Positions 36,635-47,724 of a stretch of DNA of 64,000 nucleotides are shown piece by piece; position 1 is the first letter of the stretch; every line of letters starts with the position of its first letter. Location: positions 60,462,369 through 60,526,368 of the forward strand of contig OY804588.1 in NCBI GenBank assembly GCA_963680875.1. The letters are read 5' to 3'. This DNA is from Bathymodiolus brooksi. Taxonomy: Eukaryota > Mollusca > Bivalvia > Mytilida > Modiolidae. Made by a program: the position numbers and the translations under genes. The notes below the pieces were generated by a model. The model ran no database searches. It was given only the letters and a program-made list of their open reading frames with translations, and was not told where the DNA came from.

Positions 36635-36930
36635 TTTCGAGCCCCGGTCAGGTCAAACCAAGGACTATAAAATTGGTATTTGTTGCTTCTCAGCTAAGCA
36701 TGCAGCATTAAGGGGAAAGAGCAAAGACTGTTTGGCTCAGAATTAGAATAATGTGTCAGAGTGGGATGTTGTTTCAGTGAGCTAGCACTATAAAAATCCA
36801 ACTAAACGTGTTGTGTCGGTGAAATATAAAGCAGATCTTATCATCATCTCGTTAAAAATTAACTTGTTCTCACCACGATATAGCTGGAAAATTGCTGAGT
36901 TGGCATTAAACAACAATCACTCACTTATTT
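36635..36930 (+). mobile_element. tRNA-derived SINE, family B
   Basis: A B-box-like GGTTTCGAGCCCCGGTCAGG is followed by TCAAACCAAGGACTATAAAA, CAGCATTAAGGGGAAAGAGC, GTTTCAGTGAGCTAGCACTA, TAAAAATCCAACTAAACGTG, a CACGATATAGCTGG stretch and a 3' end TTAAACAACAATCACTCACT. The same order is found at 57675-58013 and 61795-62030. The 3' end resembles family A (GTTAAACA followed by a short A/C-rich tail), so both may use related reverse transcriptase recognition ends. Confidence 0.8.
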
Positions 36931-37014
36931 ACAAGTTATAAAATAAGCTTTTATTGTAGTGATCTGAAAAATAAGATGGCAATCCATGGTTAAATTGTCA
37001 ACAGATCTGATTGG

Positions 37015-37148
37015 CAATCTAATTAAAATTAGCTCTACGCACTTGCTCCCTATTTTCTATCAGGTTTTTTTTTTGGTCGCCGCGTGTATAAAAAAAAATA
37101 TGATAGAAAATAGGGAGCAAGTGCGTAGAGCTAATTTTAATTAGATTG
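37015..37148. repeat. 134-bp foldback element with ~49-bp perfect arms
   Basis: The left arm begins CAATCTAATTAAAATTAGCT and continues CTACGCACTTGCTCCCTATT then TTCTATCA. The right arm is its reverse complement, ending ATTTTAATTAGATTG. The loop contains a T run, GGTCGCCGCG and an A run. Related to the degenerate copy at 15590-15705. Confidence 0.92.
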
Positions 37149-37149
37149 A

Positions 37150-39420
37150 TCTGAATGGCTGAAGTAAAATTTGTTAGAAAAAAAAATGTAATTGATAAAT
37201 AGTGAGAATATGGTCTTGACGGAAGACACTTCTCTGAGCATGCTTAATATACATATCATTTATTTTTATCATTATACAGACACCAATACATTGCAATATT
37301 TCTTACAGTACTATACTGGTACGTGTGAAATGAAAGTAAAATATATTTTTATACTGCCGATCGATCATTTATTATTACGGAAGCTAATGAAACACCATCA
37401 TGTCTAGAGCTTACGAAAACATGTAACCAGAAATGCATCTCATGCTTAAGATGTGTAATAAATATGCAAACTTAATAGACCTGAGTATTTACATGCATAT
37501 TTAATGCCTCATCTTAAGTGTTATGGCATCACCATGGAGACTGTACTTATACCAATATGATAGAACACAAAGATTTGTTTGTTTTCTAAGCTTTATAACA
37601 AACTTTCTAATTGTTTTAGTATAAGATTTTTTATTGCTTTACAATTTTTGACATACAATATCTGTTTCTAAATTATTCATATTCATGTGTTATTTGAGTT
37701 TCTATCAGATGTTTAGTATGTTGGTTCATTGTACATCTATTTTTAGTTCTGTCTGGGATTTTAATACATTGGTACATGCATGGATTAATTTTTTTAAATA
37801 ATTCTGTTAAATTTTAGTATGAGGTTACTAACCTTGACCTTTGAAGCAAGGTCAAATATTTGATATTTCATTGTACAACTTTTATATTCTGTATGTATAA
37901 GTATTAGGGCATGACAGAGTGTCACATATAAAAATAAGGTCAGTATAACCTTGACTTTTGACCACAAGGTCAATTACTGGAAATTGATCTTGCTGACATG
38001 TGTTAATGTCAAGGTCAAATAAGTTATTTATTTTTTTTGTGTTTCTGAGGCCAAATTAAAGGGATTTTTTTTTAAATTAATAGTTTGTATGCTACACTGA
38101 ATTCAAAGGGAGTTAGGATTATTATTGTGTGAGCTTTGCTACTCTAGTTTATTTTATGATTACATTGATTTTATGGTTTTTACAGAGCCAAAGCACAATT
38201 TTTAGTGTGATTCAGGGTATGGAGATGGGAGGGTATGCAACTCTTATTCGTGACTTCTCCTAAGTGCATGTAATAGACATATTTTTAAGGAGTAGGTGTA
38301 CTAATAAAAAGCAGGCAGATTTGTCCTTTGATCTAAGTTTCATATTTTAGTGGTTATACATGTAAGGAGGGGGGTGGGGTGGGGGGGGGGGGATGAAATA
38401 CCCAGCATTCATTAGTTTTTTTTCACTGACAAAAGTAGAATAATGAAAATTTCAAACAAGAAGATTTTGTATTCTGTTATCAGGGAAAAACATTCCTCAT
38501 GTCCTGACTCTAGACATTGATGTTTACTGAAGCAACAAAAGTTTTCAGATTGAAGACAAGAAAATTGAAACAGAACTCGTTAAAAATTAAGTTTGCCAAA
38601 AATATGTCATTCAAATTTAAAAAAGACCTACGTCCTTTATTTAATTTATCAGATAAATAATAATAAAAAGATGAATGTCAGTTAAATAAAGTTAAACATT
38701 TGAGAGATTTATCTTCAAATTCGAGTAGTTGAAATGATTTTCGTCTGTAAAAATTTGAATTGGCCATTTTTTGCCCTTATAAAACTGTTTTAAAAAGTGA
38801 TTGTTGACATTAAATGGCTATTAACGCGTTCTCTGCAAATATTTTATTGGGTGGAAGATTTTTTACATATACAAAAAATCTTGTTATGTAATAAAAAGGG
38901 CCATCAAAATGTTGAAATGGTAATGATTTTTATAGAAAGTACTTTAAATAAAGATTTTTTTTCTGTTCAAAATCTGACAGAGGAAATAGAAAGAGAATAA
39001 ATATCAAATCTTATCTTGACACAAATTTTGCTTGCTAACAATGTTAAGTCATTTATAGATTTGAAAAGAAGACCTCTATATGCCCTTGGAGGGTATAAAT
39101 GTCGGACGTGGGTAAGAATTATGTTATCGCACTCGTGGAATGGCATCAAGTTCTAAATTTATTGTTTTCAATGTCAGCTACTACTTTACCAATCCAAGGT
39201 TACGGACTCTACAAAAAAAAACCTCTTGCCTATGTTTGTAATAGTCCTTCTCTTTGAAAACACTGAAACTTTAACTGAAATATTTTTGTTTATGTATGGT
39301 ACTTGACAAAATTTGCATTTTCTGTATTGATTGGAAATCCAGGACGGCAAAAACCATGGGCACCTTTTTCTTAGAAATTACAACATTGATTGAACTTAAT
39401 CAGTACAAAAAAATCATTTG
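37150..39420. other. AT-rich sequence with a cluster of AGGTCA half-sites
   Basis: From 37830 to 38020 there are at least five copies of AAGGTCA or its complement: CCTTGACCTTTGAAG, CAAGGTCAAATATTT, AATAAGGTCAGTATAACC, CCACAAGGTCAATT and GTCAAGGTCAAATAAG. These match nuclear receptor half-sites, and TCAAGGTCA is the monomer site of estrogen-related-type receptors. A run of G bases lies near 38369-38392. No gene is supported in the rest. Confidence 0.5.
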
Positions 39421-39426
39421 ATAATA

Positions 39427-39606
39427 TAGTGAAACCTGTCTAAACCGAACCCTCCATGGGACAAACTTTTGTGTTTGGAATAGACAGGTGTTCAGTTTAT
39501 ACAGGTTAAATAAATAATGTTTTCCTACATTGAGTCTTTATTTAAAGATTTGATTACACAGGATTTTATTTTTATTTTCAGGGTGCTGTTCAGACAGGTT
39601 TCACTG
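39427..39606. mobile_element. 180-bp MITE with 15-bp perfect inverted ends
   Basis: TA then TAGTGAAACCTGTCTAAACC at the left, and CAGACAGGTTTCACTG then TA at the right. AGTGAAACCTGTCTG-type ends are shared with 15015-15195. No coding capacity. Confidence 0.82.
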
Positions 39607-39636
39607 TAAACAGAAACAGGGATACAGGCTCAGTGT

Positions 39637-39775
39637 AAGTGATAAAGTTTACCAATCGCTTGCCTATGGTCGGTGGTTCTCTTCGAGTACTCCAGCTTCC
39701 TCCACCACTAAAACTGGTCACCATGATATAGCTGAAATATTGCTGAAAGTGGCGTTAAAACACCAAAAAAACAAT
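39637..39775 (+). mobile_element. SINE body copy, head-less, variant subfamily
   Basis: AGTGATAAAGTTTACCAATC, GCTTGCCTATGGTCGGTGGT, CCTCCACCACTAAAACTGGT and GTGGCGTTAAAACACCAAAA then an AATCAATCAA tail. The ACCAATYGCTTGCCYATGGT variant is shared with the minus-strand SINE at 18250-18478 and differs from family A (GTCAGTGACTTGCGACAGGT). The simple AATC tail is typical of a SINE 3' end. Confidence 0.85.
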
Positions 39776-39779
39776 CAAT

Positions 39780-40650
39780 CAATTGAACATTTATATTTAG
39801 ACTTTTTTGTATTATTCACTCTTAATTGGTATTTTACTTTGCATGAATTCCTTTTCAAAGCGTACAATCTCCAATAGAAGCAACCAAGACATTAGAACAA
39901 AGGCATTACAGCACTCTTATTTAGTTATCATTCTCCCAACAGAGGTTAAAATAAGCCATTCACTTCTAATGGCATCCTAAATGTCTACTTGGAGAAACTT
40001 GTCAACTTCATTAAGACGTGTCTGAAAGCTGTGGTATGTCTTGTCTGTGTTGTTAATTGATTTTGTTTTCTTATCTCTGAAAATTGCTGTTTACAAAGGG
40101 TTCTATCTAATTAAGACATTTATGTACCGTTTCTTAGATTTCCAGCTTTTGCCTTTAAATGTCATTGCTATGGATACAATCCGGATCATTAAGTTCAGCT
40201 TCATTACAAAGATGGACATTAATATAAACTTTCAATTAATCTAGATGAAGCTAGATGGTCAACAGGAAGTAGATGACAGGTGGATTACTAGACTGGTTTA
40301 TCTGTCTGATATATTTTACTTCTCAGGAAAGGGATAGTTACAGTTAATAGGTAGCTGGCTCTATCTATTTTCTTGTCCTTGATATCATTGTTCATTATTA
40401 TAATAGAGAGTTATTCTGTTTGATGAGAGGTGGCTTATTTCGATATTCACATTTTTCCATCAAGAGTTATGGGCCTTTATTTACAAAACATGTCCACAAT
40501 TCCATTATCGGATGATAACCCAAGTTTGCTTTGACCGAATAATTCGAAATTTTTAGACATTGTTAGGAGCGCTGTTTTATCTACTTTGTAATAAATCACC
40601 TTGACCTCAATCTGGACATATGATGTAATGAGGAAGGCCCTTTCTAAATA
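39780..40650. other. AT-rich sequence, no feature seen
   Basis: No element or gene recognised. A 67-codon frame at 40041-40244 is unremarkable. Confidence 0.5.
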
Positions 40651-40659
40651 TAGTTAGGG

Positions 40660-40960
40660 GATCATATGGCAGTTAGATTTACAACTACATATGTAGTTAG
40701 TACCTATCACCCCTAAAATTGTGAATTTGAACCCCATTCATGGCAAGGTGTACTCAATACAACATTATGTGATAAAGTTTGTCAATGACTTGCGACAGGT
40801 CAGTAGGTTTTTTCCGGGTCCTCTGGTTTCCTCCACCAATACAACTGACCGCCACGATATAACTGAGATATTAGTGGCGTTAAACACCATAAACCTAACC
40901 TCAAATTGACTACCACAATATATGACATATTGTTGAAAGTGGAATTGAACATTCATCATT
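40660..40960 (+). mobile_element. SINE family A with an extra partial 3' end
   Basis: Head (CATATGGCAGTTAGATTTAC), B box (GTGAATTTGAACCCCATTC), GCAAGGTGTACTCAATACAA, GACTTGCGACAGGTCAGTAG, CCTCCACCAATACAACTGAC and GTGGCGTTAAACACCATAAA. A second partial tail follows at 40905-40957 (AAATTGACTACCACAATATA, TATTGTTGAAAGTGGAATTG), repeating the last ~55 bases of the body. Confidence 0.85.
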
Positions 40961-40964
40961 CATA

Positions 40965-41915
40965 TCATATATTTTTCTCCACATATCAGATTTTACCAAA
41001 AGAACAATGGTAAATTATAAGTCTTTCATTCCATGCTCAACATTTTGTGAGGGGGAAAAAAGCCACCTAAATTATTCATTGCACTGCAGATCTCATTAAG
41101 ATAATGCTCAATTTCAATTTTCTAAATCACTGAAGCTGCATTTTAACAATACAACGATAAAACATAAAATTTTAGCGTAAAACAAATAAATATATTTTCT
41201 CTCTAATGGTCGCACATTTAACAATTGATAATTGCACAGGTAGCTTGTGAAGTAAGTGTTTCTTGAAACATGTATTAAATCTAAAAAAAATTAATGCCTG
41301 CACTTATCGATAATTACTGAAAATAATGGGAGTTATCATAATTGCCACGTAAAAAATACGAAATTGGTAAATACATCATAACTCACTACTTCTACGAACA
41401 GTTAGTGCATGCCTGACAACTAATTTAAAATATCCAGTTATTAACAGATCAAACCATTGTATGCTTTGGTTATGTCGTTGGAACAGCCCCAAAACAATAT
41501 ATATAAAAATTTGTTGGGTTATTATCGCCAATTAACTTCCTAAATTATCTGATACATATACCACTGTGTTAGCTGTAATTTATGAACACAAATTCTTGCT
41601 AATTTCATCATATTTATATATTGATTTTGATGGAATTTTTTTTTGGGGGGTATTTTCGACGATTTCTGTTTTTTTGTTGCCGTTGTTTTTTGTTTGTATT
41701 TTTTTGTTTCTTTGATGATGATGATGACGATATTTTAATTATTGTTTGATTCCAAAGGTTTGTCACCTTCAGAAGAACGTCACGATTTTTCTACATTTTC
41801 TTTTTTCTTTACTGCTTCGTGTTGTCTGTTATAATATTCTATTTTTAGATCATAATAGAAAGTATTTGAAAGGCTTAAAGAATATCTATTCAATAGAAGG
41901 ATTTGCTGAAAAGGT
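40965..41915. other. AT-rich sequence, no feature seen
   Basis: A short GAT repeat (GATGATGATGATGACGA) lies at about 41715. No gene or element is recognised. Confidence 0.5.
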
Positions 41916-41922
41916 CAACCTA

Positions 41923-42127
41923 GAAAATAGCCTTGATAGGTTTTAATGACATCATGTTTACACATTCATATGACCAACAGCACACAAAATCACAAGAAAA
42001 TAGCCTTATTGATAGGTGTTAATGACATCATGTTTACACACGAAATCACAAGAAAATAACCTTATTGATAGGTTTTAATGACATCATGTTTACACACTCG
42101 TAGAACACCAACTCACGAAATCACAAT
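41923..42127. repeat. Irregular ~60-70-bp tandem repeat, 3 copies
   Basis: Copies begin with CCTTGATAGG or CCTTATTGATAGG at about 41931, 42004 and 42060. Each has TTAATGACATCATGTTTACA and then a variable stretch ending AAATCACAAGAAAAT. The variable stretch differs in length between copies. Confidence 0.8.
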
Positions 42128-42129
42128 CC

Positions 42130-42745
42130 TGATAGACAAACAAATGCCCACGAAACATAAAATCTAACAGACAGCATAAACTTAAACAAAAATACAGGAG
42201 CAAGACCAGTAATTGTGGTCATATTGAGTATGATTTTTGTACAGTAATATCCCTCTTACAAGACCATCCCTGGACAATATAATTCCTTCCGTCAATATCG
42301 GTTTGTGTATGGTATCAATGGGACATGTAACATTATGAAACAGAAGAACTTCTTATCAGTAAGAAAGGATACGGATGTAAATGAACACGAGTGAATATCC
42401 AACACCACACATAGACTCATATTAAAGGGAAGGAACTGTGCTTTCACTGCTGTTCTACATTTCACAATTACAGTAGGGATTTCAACTATGAGCATAACTC
42501 ATACCCTAAAATAAGCATGAAACGACCCCTAGCCTGCAGTTGAGTTGTACTCTTGACATCAGCTGATAAATACTACATCTGGACATCTTCCATGTGTTAA
42601 TGTTATATGGTGTATTACCCAGATGCTGGGTTATCAACATGAAAACAAAATCTGGGTGAAGTAATCTTACAAATACAGTCATCATTATGCCCTACATCAC
42701 ATGACATGGCCACAAAAACAGACAAGAAACAATCACAAGACATGC
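42130..42745. other. AT-rich sequence with a fragment of a CAGT-clan end
   Basis: TACAGTAATATCCCTCTTAC then AAGACCAT at 42240-42267 matches the CAGTARTCCCCTCTTAYAAG end, without a visible partner. Otherwise nothing recognised. Confidence 0.5.
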
Positions 42746-42750
42746 CTACC

Positions 42751-42917
42751 CTGCTGGAACACCCGAGTTCATCCCGGTTTTTAGTGGGGTTCGTGTTGCT
42801 CGATCTTTAATTTTATGTGTAATGTTCTGTAGATCGTTGTTTGTCCTTTTTCTTTTGGTCATTGTGTTGTCTGTCCTTTGATTTACAGATTCTGATTACC
42901 CTTTGGTATCTTCAAAC
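42751..42917 (+). mobile_element. Dispersed repeat, mussel-type (GATCGTTGTTTGTCC)
   Basis: Contains ACCCGAGTTCATCCCGGTTT, TAGTGGGGTTCGTGTTGCTC, GATCTTTAATTTTATGTG, TGTAGATCGTTGTTTGTCCT, TTTTCTTTTGGTCATTGTGT, TGTCTGTCCTTTGATT and CCCTTTGGTATCTTC. A second copy is at 53930-54077. The order closely resembles a repeat I recall from mytilid mussel genomes and transcript 3' ends. It could be the 3' end of a retroelement; no coding part is attached. Confidence 0.7.
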
Positions 42918-42975
42918 TACATGTATGTATATTTCCTAAGGTATTACAATTCAAAATGTATAAGCATATATAGAG

Positions 42976-43245
42976 GACATCACTTTAGAGGGTTTAGTGA
43001 CAATGTTGTTTTTAAGTGTTGACATCACTTTGGAGGGTTTAGTGACAATGTTGTTTTTAAGTGTTGACATCACTTTGGAGGGTTTAGTGACAATGTTGTT
43101 TTTAAGTGTTGACATCACTTTGGAAGGTTTAGTGACAATGTTGTTTTTAAGTGTTGACATCACTTTGGAGGGTTTAGTGACAATGTTGTTTTTAAGTGTT
43201 GACATCACTTTGGAAGGTTTCGTGACAATGTTGTTTTTAAGTGTT
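42976..43245. repeat. 45-bp minisatellite, exactly 6 copies
   Basis: The unit is GACATCACTTTGGAGGGTTT then AGTGACAATGTTGTTTTTAA and GTGTT. Six uninterrupted copies fill 270 bp. Because 45 is a multiple of three, one frame on each strand stays open: the plus strand gives 15-residue repeats with DITLEGLVTMLFLSV and the minus strand repeats with STLKNNIVTKPSKVM. Copies differ only at a few sites (GGAGG or GGAAG; TTAGTG or TTCGTG), so the array is young. No evidence of translation. Confidence 0.97.
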
Positions 43246-43389
43246 GGTACATTCAGGATTTATATTTCCTGTAACATACATTTGTATGGCCTGTGGTGGG
43301 TAACTGGAAGTGGGAGGGGGTCCTACATAAATTAACAGATTAGTCAAACAAAAAAGATAAAAATGGTCCATAACTCTATAGCACTTTAT

Positions 43390-43855
43390 AGGTGTGAAAC
43401 CTATAATTAATTTCTTTAAGGTTTTCTACTAAATTTGTGTTTTTTCGAGCCTACCTGGCCATTTTATCTTAAGTTTAACCTTTCGAAGACCATACATTTT
43501 CTGAAACGTCCATGATTCCTCTACGTTCTGTCAAAATATCAGGCCATGTTTAAAGTCTTGCGGTGAAATGCCAGGCTATGGAAAATACCTACTCTAAAAA
43601 TAGCTCTGTCATTCCCCAGAAATTGCCTATTTATAGGTCATGCATCAAATCCTCCATATCCATATTAAAATACAACTAAATCAATCAAATTTGGGCTCAA
43701 AATAATCCTTATACATTTAACCTCAATTATCAATTTAATTATTCCATTCCATTCAGTATTTGTCACAATACAACAAAGTGAAAGGAACTTTTTTCTTTAA
43801 AAGGGACTACTTTTGTTCTTAGCTCTGATTGGTTGAATTACTGGTTTGACACCTA
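43390..43855 (+). repeat. Direct repeat copy 1 inside the 2.75-kb element
   Basis: Begins GGTGTGAAACCTATAATTAA and includes TTTTTTCGAGCCTACCTGGC, TTCGAAGACCATACATTTTC and ATCAGGCCATGTTTAAAGTC. It is nearly identical to 45089-45493, at a constant offset of 1,699 bp up to 43764. It starts directly after the left terminal repeat. Confidence 0.95.
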
Positions 43856-45088
43856 AAGAGCAACAAAACTTGCTTATCCAACCCTTTATTGGCCTTATTT
43901 CTATTCCTTAGGCAATATCAACCACAAAAAACCTCATAAGGTATGTGGCTGTCTAATATTTGCAAGTATAAGTGTTCAAATGCAAAGGTACCCCCTTGAA
44001 GATTTTTAATGAAAACATCTCCATTTACAGCTGTTGAGTTCAGACTGTGTAATATACCAAAACTTACCTATTCTCTTATATATTACAGTTATTAAGCTAG
44101 TTTCTAACATAATAAGCAATTTCTACACATATATATGCCTCAGTTGTATATTTAATAGCTAAATACTATGAAATGTTTACATTTAGCCCCCCCTTTTTTT
44201 GTCCCATAAAATCAGTTCACATCATTCTTAATTTTGTTAATTCATGCTTTAACCCCATAAATTATGTAGTTTAAGGCATAAAATAAGTTTTTGTATATAG
44301 ATCTACAGTTGAAATTCCTTCCAATTCCATCAAATATGCAAAAATATGATTTATTGATATTCAAGTTTTGGAATTTCTTATGGTACAAAACTATAATTTC
44401 CCCCAAAACTCAATAAAGATATGCTTCCACATCATTTTTTCCCACTGTTTAAGTAAGCTGGATGTTCAAATGTACTGTTACAGCCAAATAATACTCTAAA
44501 ACATGAAATCCAAATTGACAATTTGAAAAATTTACAGAAAATGCTAAGCAGTGAAAATAATTTTTCTGGGATCACTTAAATTATCAGGTTTTTACTACAT
44601 AATTTTCAATTAAAACTGCTCTCTATAGCCTTATATTATTTTATGAGTACATTGTACATGTATTCTAACTGAAACTATCAAAATTTACCAGGAAAAAATT
44701 GTAGGATTGAAAAAAATCCAATCATGGTATCGCCATATTCTATATTTGAATTCAACAAACTGGTGCATGATGAAATTTTTTAAATTCTTAATATCAACCA
44801 TATTTTCAATATTATATGCCCTTCTACTGCAAAAACACATTCAATAACATATTCCCAATAATTATAAAGTCATAAATAAAAATAAAATGAGTTGCAATAC
44901 CCTCTGTCCATGTATATCCAGTGTTTGGGAGCAATATTCCAAAATATTACATAACATGATTTTGACCATGTAATCTGACACCACAATGCATTTTTGTATG
45001 AACAATGTCATTCTGTGTCTGTTGTGACATTATTAGGCTAATTTGAACATGATAGCAACAAAAGTTCAATTTGATGTTTTTTAACTTA

Positions 45089-45493
45089 AGGTGTGAAACC
45101 TATTATTAATTTCTTTAAGGTTTTCTACTAAATTTGTGTTTTTTCGAGCCTACCTGACCATTTTATCTTAAGTTTAACCTTTCGAAGACCATACATTTTC
45201 TGAAACGTCCATGATTCCTCTACGTTCTGTCAAAATATCAGGCCATGTTTAAAGTCTTGCAGTGAAATGCCAGGCTATGGAAAATACCTACTCTAAAAAT
45301 AGCTCTGTCATTCCCCAGAAATTGCCTATTTATAGGTCATGCATCAAATCCTCCATATCCATATTAAAATACAACTAAATCAATCAAATTTGGGCTCAAA
45401 ATAATCCTTATACATTTAACTTCAATTATCAATTTAATTATTCCATTCCATTCAGTATTTGTCTGATTGGTTGAATTACTGGTTTGACACCTA
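45089..45493 (+). repeat. Direct repeat copy 2 inside the 2.75-kb element, with a 61-bp deletion
   Basis: Matches copy 1 with only a few substitutions (for example CTGGCC to CTGACC and TTGCGG to TTGCAG). After CAGTATTTG it jumps to TCTGATTGGTTGAATTACTG, skipping about 61 bases present in copy 1. The breakpoint falls at a short TC / TCT match, consistent with a deletion at microhomology. Confidence 0.95.
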
Positions 45494-46114
45494 TAGTAGA
45501 GAGGTAAGAGAAATTATTGGCCGAGTGTTATATATTTAAGATCCAATTTCATAACTTTGCAATGTAAATTTTGAATAAAAAAAAAGAACATTTCAAAATA
45601 AAAAAAATCATTTTTACAGAAAAGAGGTAAACTCATGTGAACTATTGGGTAATTCAACTGACAGAGTATTTATTCTTTTTGATCTGTCTCTCTAAAATAT
45701 TTTCCCCATGTTCCACTGAACATAATATAACACAGCTTCTTCTCTGCCTCCCTGCCAACACTTGATGTGTTTTACATATACACACCAAGGTTGGATACAT
45801 CAGGTAATGCTGGATACAGTGGCCCAGTAGAATATAAAGTAGTGCAGAGTAATACAACATAAGTATAAAAAATACAAAGTCAGGTTTGGGATAACTAACC
45901 ACAGTTTATTTCAAAGCATAATTTAAAATTGAAATAATGCAAGAATAAGCATGAAAAACAAGTTTTTTTCTACAAATGAATAAAAAATAAACTGGTTCTC
46001 CAAACAAAAATGTCCAAACTGGAAAACATATATGATAGTAAAAACACACTCTTCATAAACTAATAGTTTTTCTTTCCTCTCTACTGTAAAGTGCTATAGA
46101 GTTATGGACCATGT

Positions 46115-46770
46115 TTGTCTTTGTTTGTTTGCTGAACACTTGGGGGAAAAGTCAAATTTCTCATTACTAAGCAATGAAATGCAATGAAATTGTTCTTTTT
46201 AATATTTTTGATAAGAGGATAGGACCTAAACCTGTTGTAGAATATGCCAAGTTATGGAACTCGTGCAACTTGTACTTAACTGGGATTGTTGCACTTTTGG
46301 AATTTGGTTTTTGTTGAATTTCGTTCATTCTGTCAGAGGAATACAAGAATTTATGTTCCAATTTAATCAGTTTCAATCAACATATGAAAAATGATCTGAT
46401 TCCAAAAATAATACTTTTCAATATTTTTGTTATTAAAGAATACAAATTGCTTCAGTTTTCCCTGACTGCATTAGAAAAATAAATATATGAGACCATTTGA
46501 CAGATGTTGTATCATATGCATTGTGTTATTAGTGCAACAATATGAAGAGGAAAGGAGAGAAACAACAAATGCACTTTTTATTGCCCTATAAATAGATAAT
46601 GGCTGAAAAATCTTAGTTCTGGGTAAATTAATGCCAAGTTTTATGAGGGATTTTAATCAAAATAACATTAGAAGATGCAGAAATTAATGTTTGAATACTG
46701 TAGTAATGGATGAATACCATTGTGAGGCTCTACAAGATACAACATTAAATCATTTTAAAAGCTGGTTTGG
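46115..46770. other. AT-rich sequence, no feature seen
   Basis: No gene or element recognised; the 69-codon minus frame at 46167-46376 has no known content. Confidence 0.5.
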
Positions 46771-46774
46771 ATCA

Positions 46775-46915
46775 ACAATTATGTGATAAAGTTTGTCATT
46801 GACTTGTGTCAGATCGGTGGTTTTCTCTGGGTACTTTGGTTTCTTCCACCAATAAAACCAATATGACTGAAATATTGTTGAAAGTGGCATTAAACACCAT
46901 ATCCCTAACCCTAGA
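46775..46915 (+). mobile_element. SINE family A, 5'-truncated copy
   Basis: ATTATGTGATAAAGTTTGTC, GACTTGTGTCAGATCGGTGG, TCTTCCACCAATAAAACC, then a short internal deletion and GACTGAAATATTGTTGAAAG, GTGGCATTAAACACCATATC. Head absent. Confidence 0.85.
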
Positions 46916-46974
46916 TCTTAAATTCCTAGTTAACAGTTTTTTTAGCAGGGAAGATACAAATTAACTTTTTCAAC

Positions 46975-47698
46975 TAATCCTCCTGTATTTTCATTGGTTA
47001 AGGTACTAGGTGGATATATACCATATAGATCACTGTTCCACCATCTTTATTAGAAATAATCTTCCTGTATTTTCATTGGTTAAGATACTAGGTAGTTATA
47101 TACCATATAGACCACTGTTCCACCATCTTTATTGGAAATAATCTTCCTGTATTTTCATTGGTTAAGATACTAGGTAGTTATATACCATATAGACCACTGT
47201 CCCACCATTTATATTAGAAATAATCTTCCTGTATTTTCATTGGTTAAGATACTAGGTAGTTATATATCATATAGAACACTGTTCCACCATTTATATTAGA
47301 AATAATCTTCCTGTATTTTCATTGGTTAAGATACTAGGTAGTTATATACCATATAGACCACTGTCCCATCATTTATATTAGAAATAATCTTCCTGTATTT
47401 TCATTGGTTAAGATACTAGGTAGTTATATACCATATAGACCACTGTCCCATCATTTATATTAGAAATAATCTTCCTGTATTTTCATTGGTTAAGATACTA
47501 GGTAGTTATATACCATATAGACCACTGTCCCATCATTTATATTAGAAATAATCTTCCTGTATTTTCATTGGTTAAGATACTAGGTAGTTATATACCATAT
47601 AGACCACTGTCCCATCATTTATATTAGAAATAATCTTCCTGTATTTTCATTGGTTAAGATACTAGGTAGTTATATATCATATAGAACACTGTTCCACC
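46975..47698. repeat. 82-bp minisatellite, about 9 copies
   Basis: The unit is ATTAGAAATAATCTTCCTGT then ATTTTCATTGGTTAAGATAC, TAGGTAGTTATATACCATAT, AGACCACTGT and CCCATCATTTAT. The spacing between GTTATATA marks is 82 bases. The first copy is the most diverged (AGGTGGATATATACC). Two copies carry the variant ATATATCATATAGAACACTG, at about 47260 and at the last position. Confidence 0.97.
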
Positions 47699-47724
47699 AA
47701 GACAAATAATTAAGAAGTATTTTA

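Larger units (their letters stand above)
43363..46112. mobile_element. 2.75-kb element with 26-bp perfect terminal inverted repeats
   Basis: The left end starts ATGGTCCATAACTCTATAGC then ACTTTA (43363-43388). The right end, 46087-46112, is its exact reverse complement (TAAAGTGCTATAGAGTTATG then GACCAT). The interior is very AT-rich and has no reading frame longer than about 80 codons, so the element is non-autonomous. The sequences just outside (AAAA and GTTT) show no obvious target duplication unless the terminal AT is itself a 2-bp duplication. A ~465-bp segment is directly repeated inside. It sits about 120 bp after the 45-bp minisatellite. Confidence 0.75.

Noticed and set aside
42997..43335. 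Repeat protein of 15-residue repeats
   Set aside because: Explained by a 45-bp minisatellite open on both strands.
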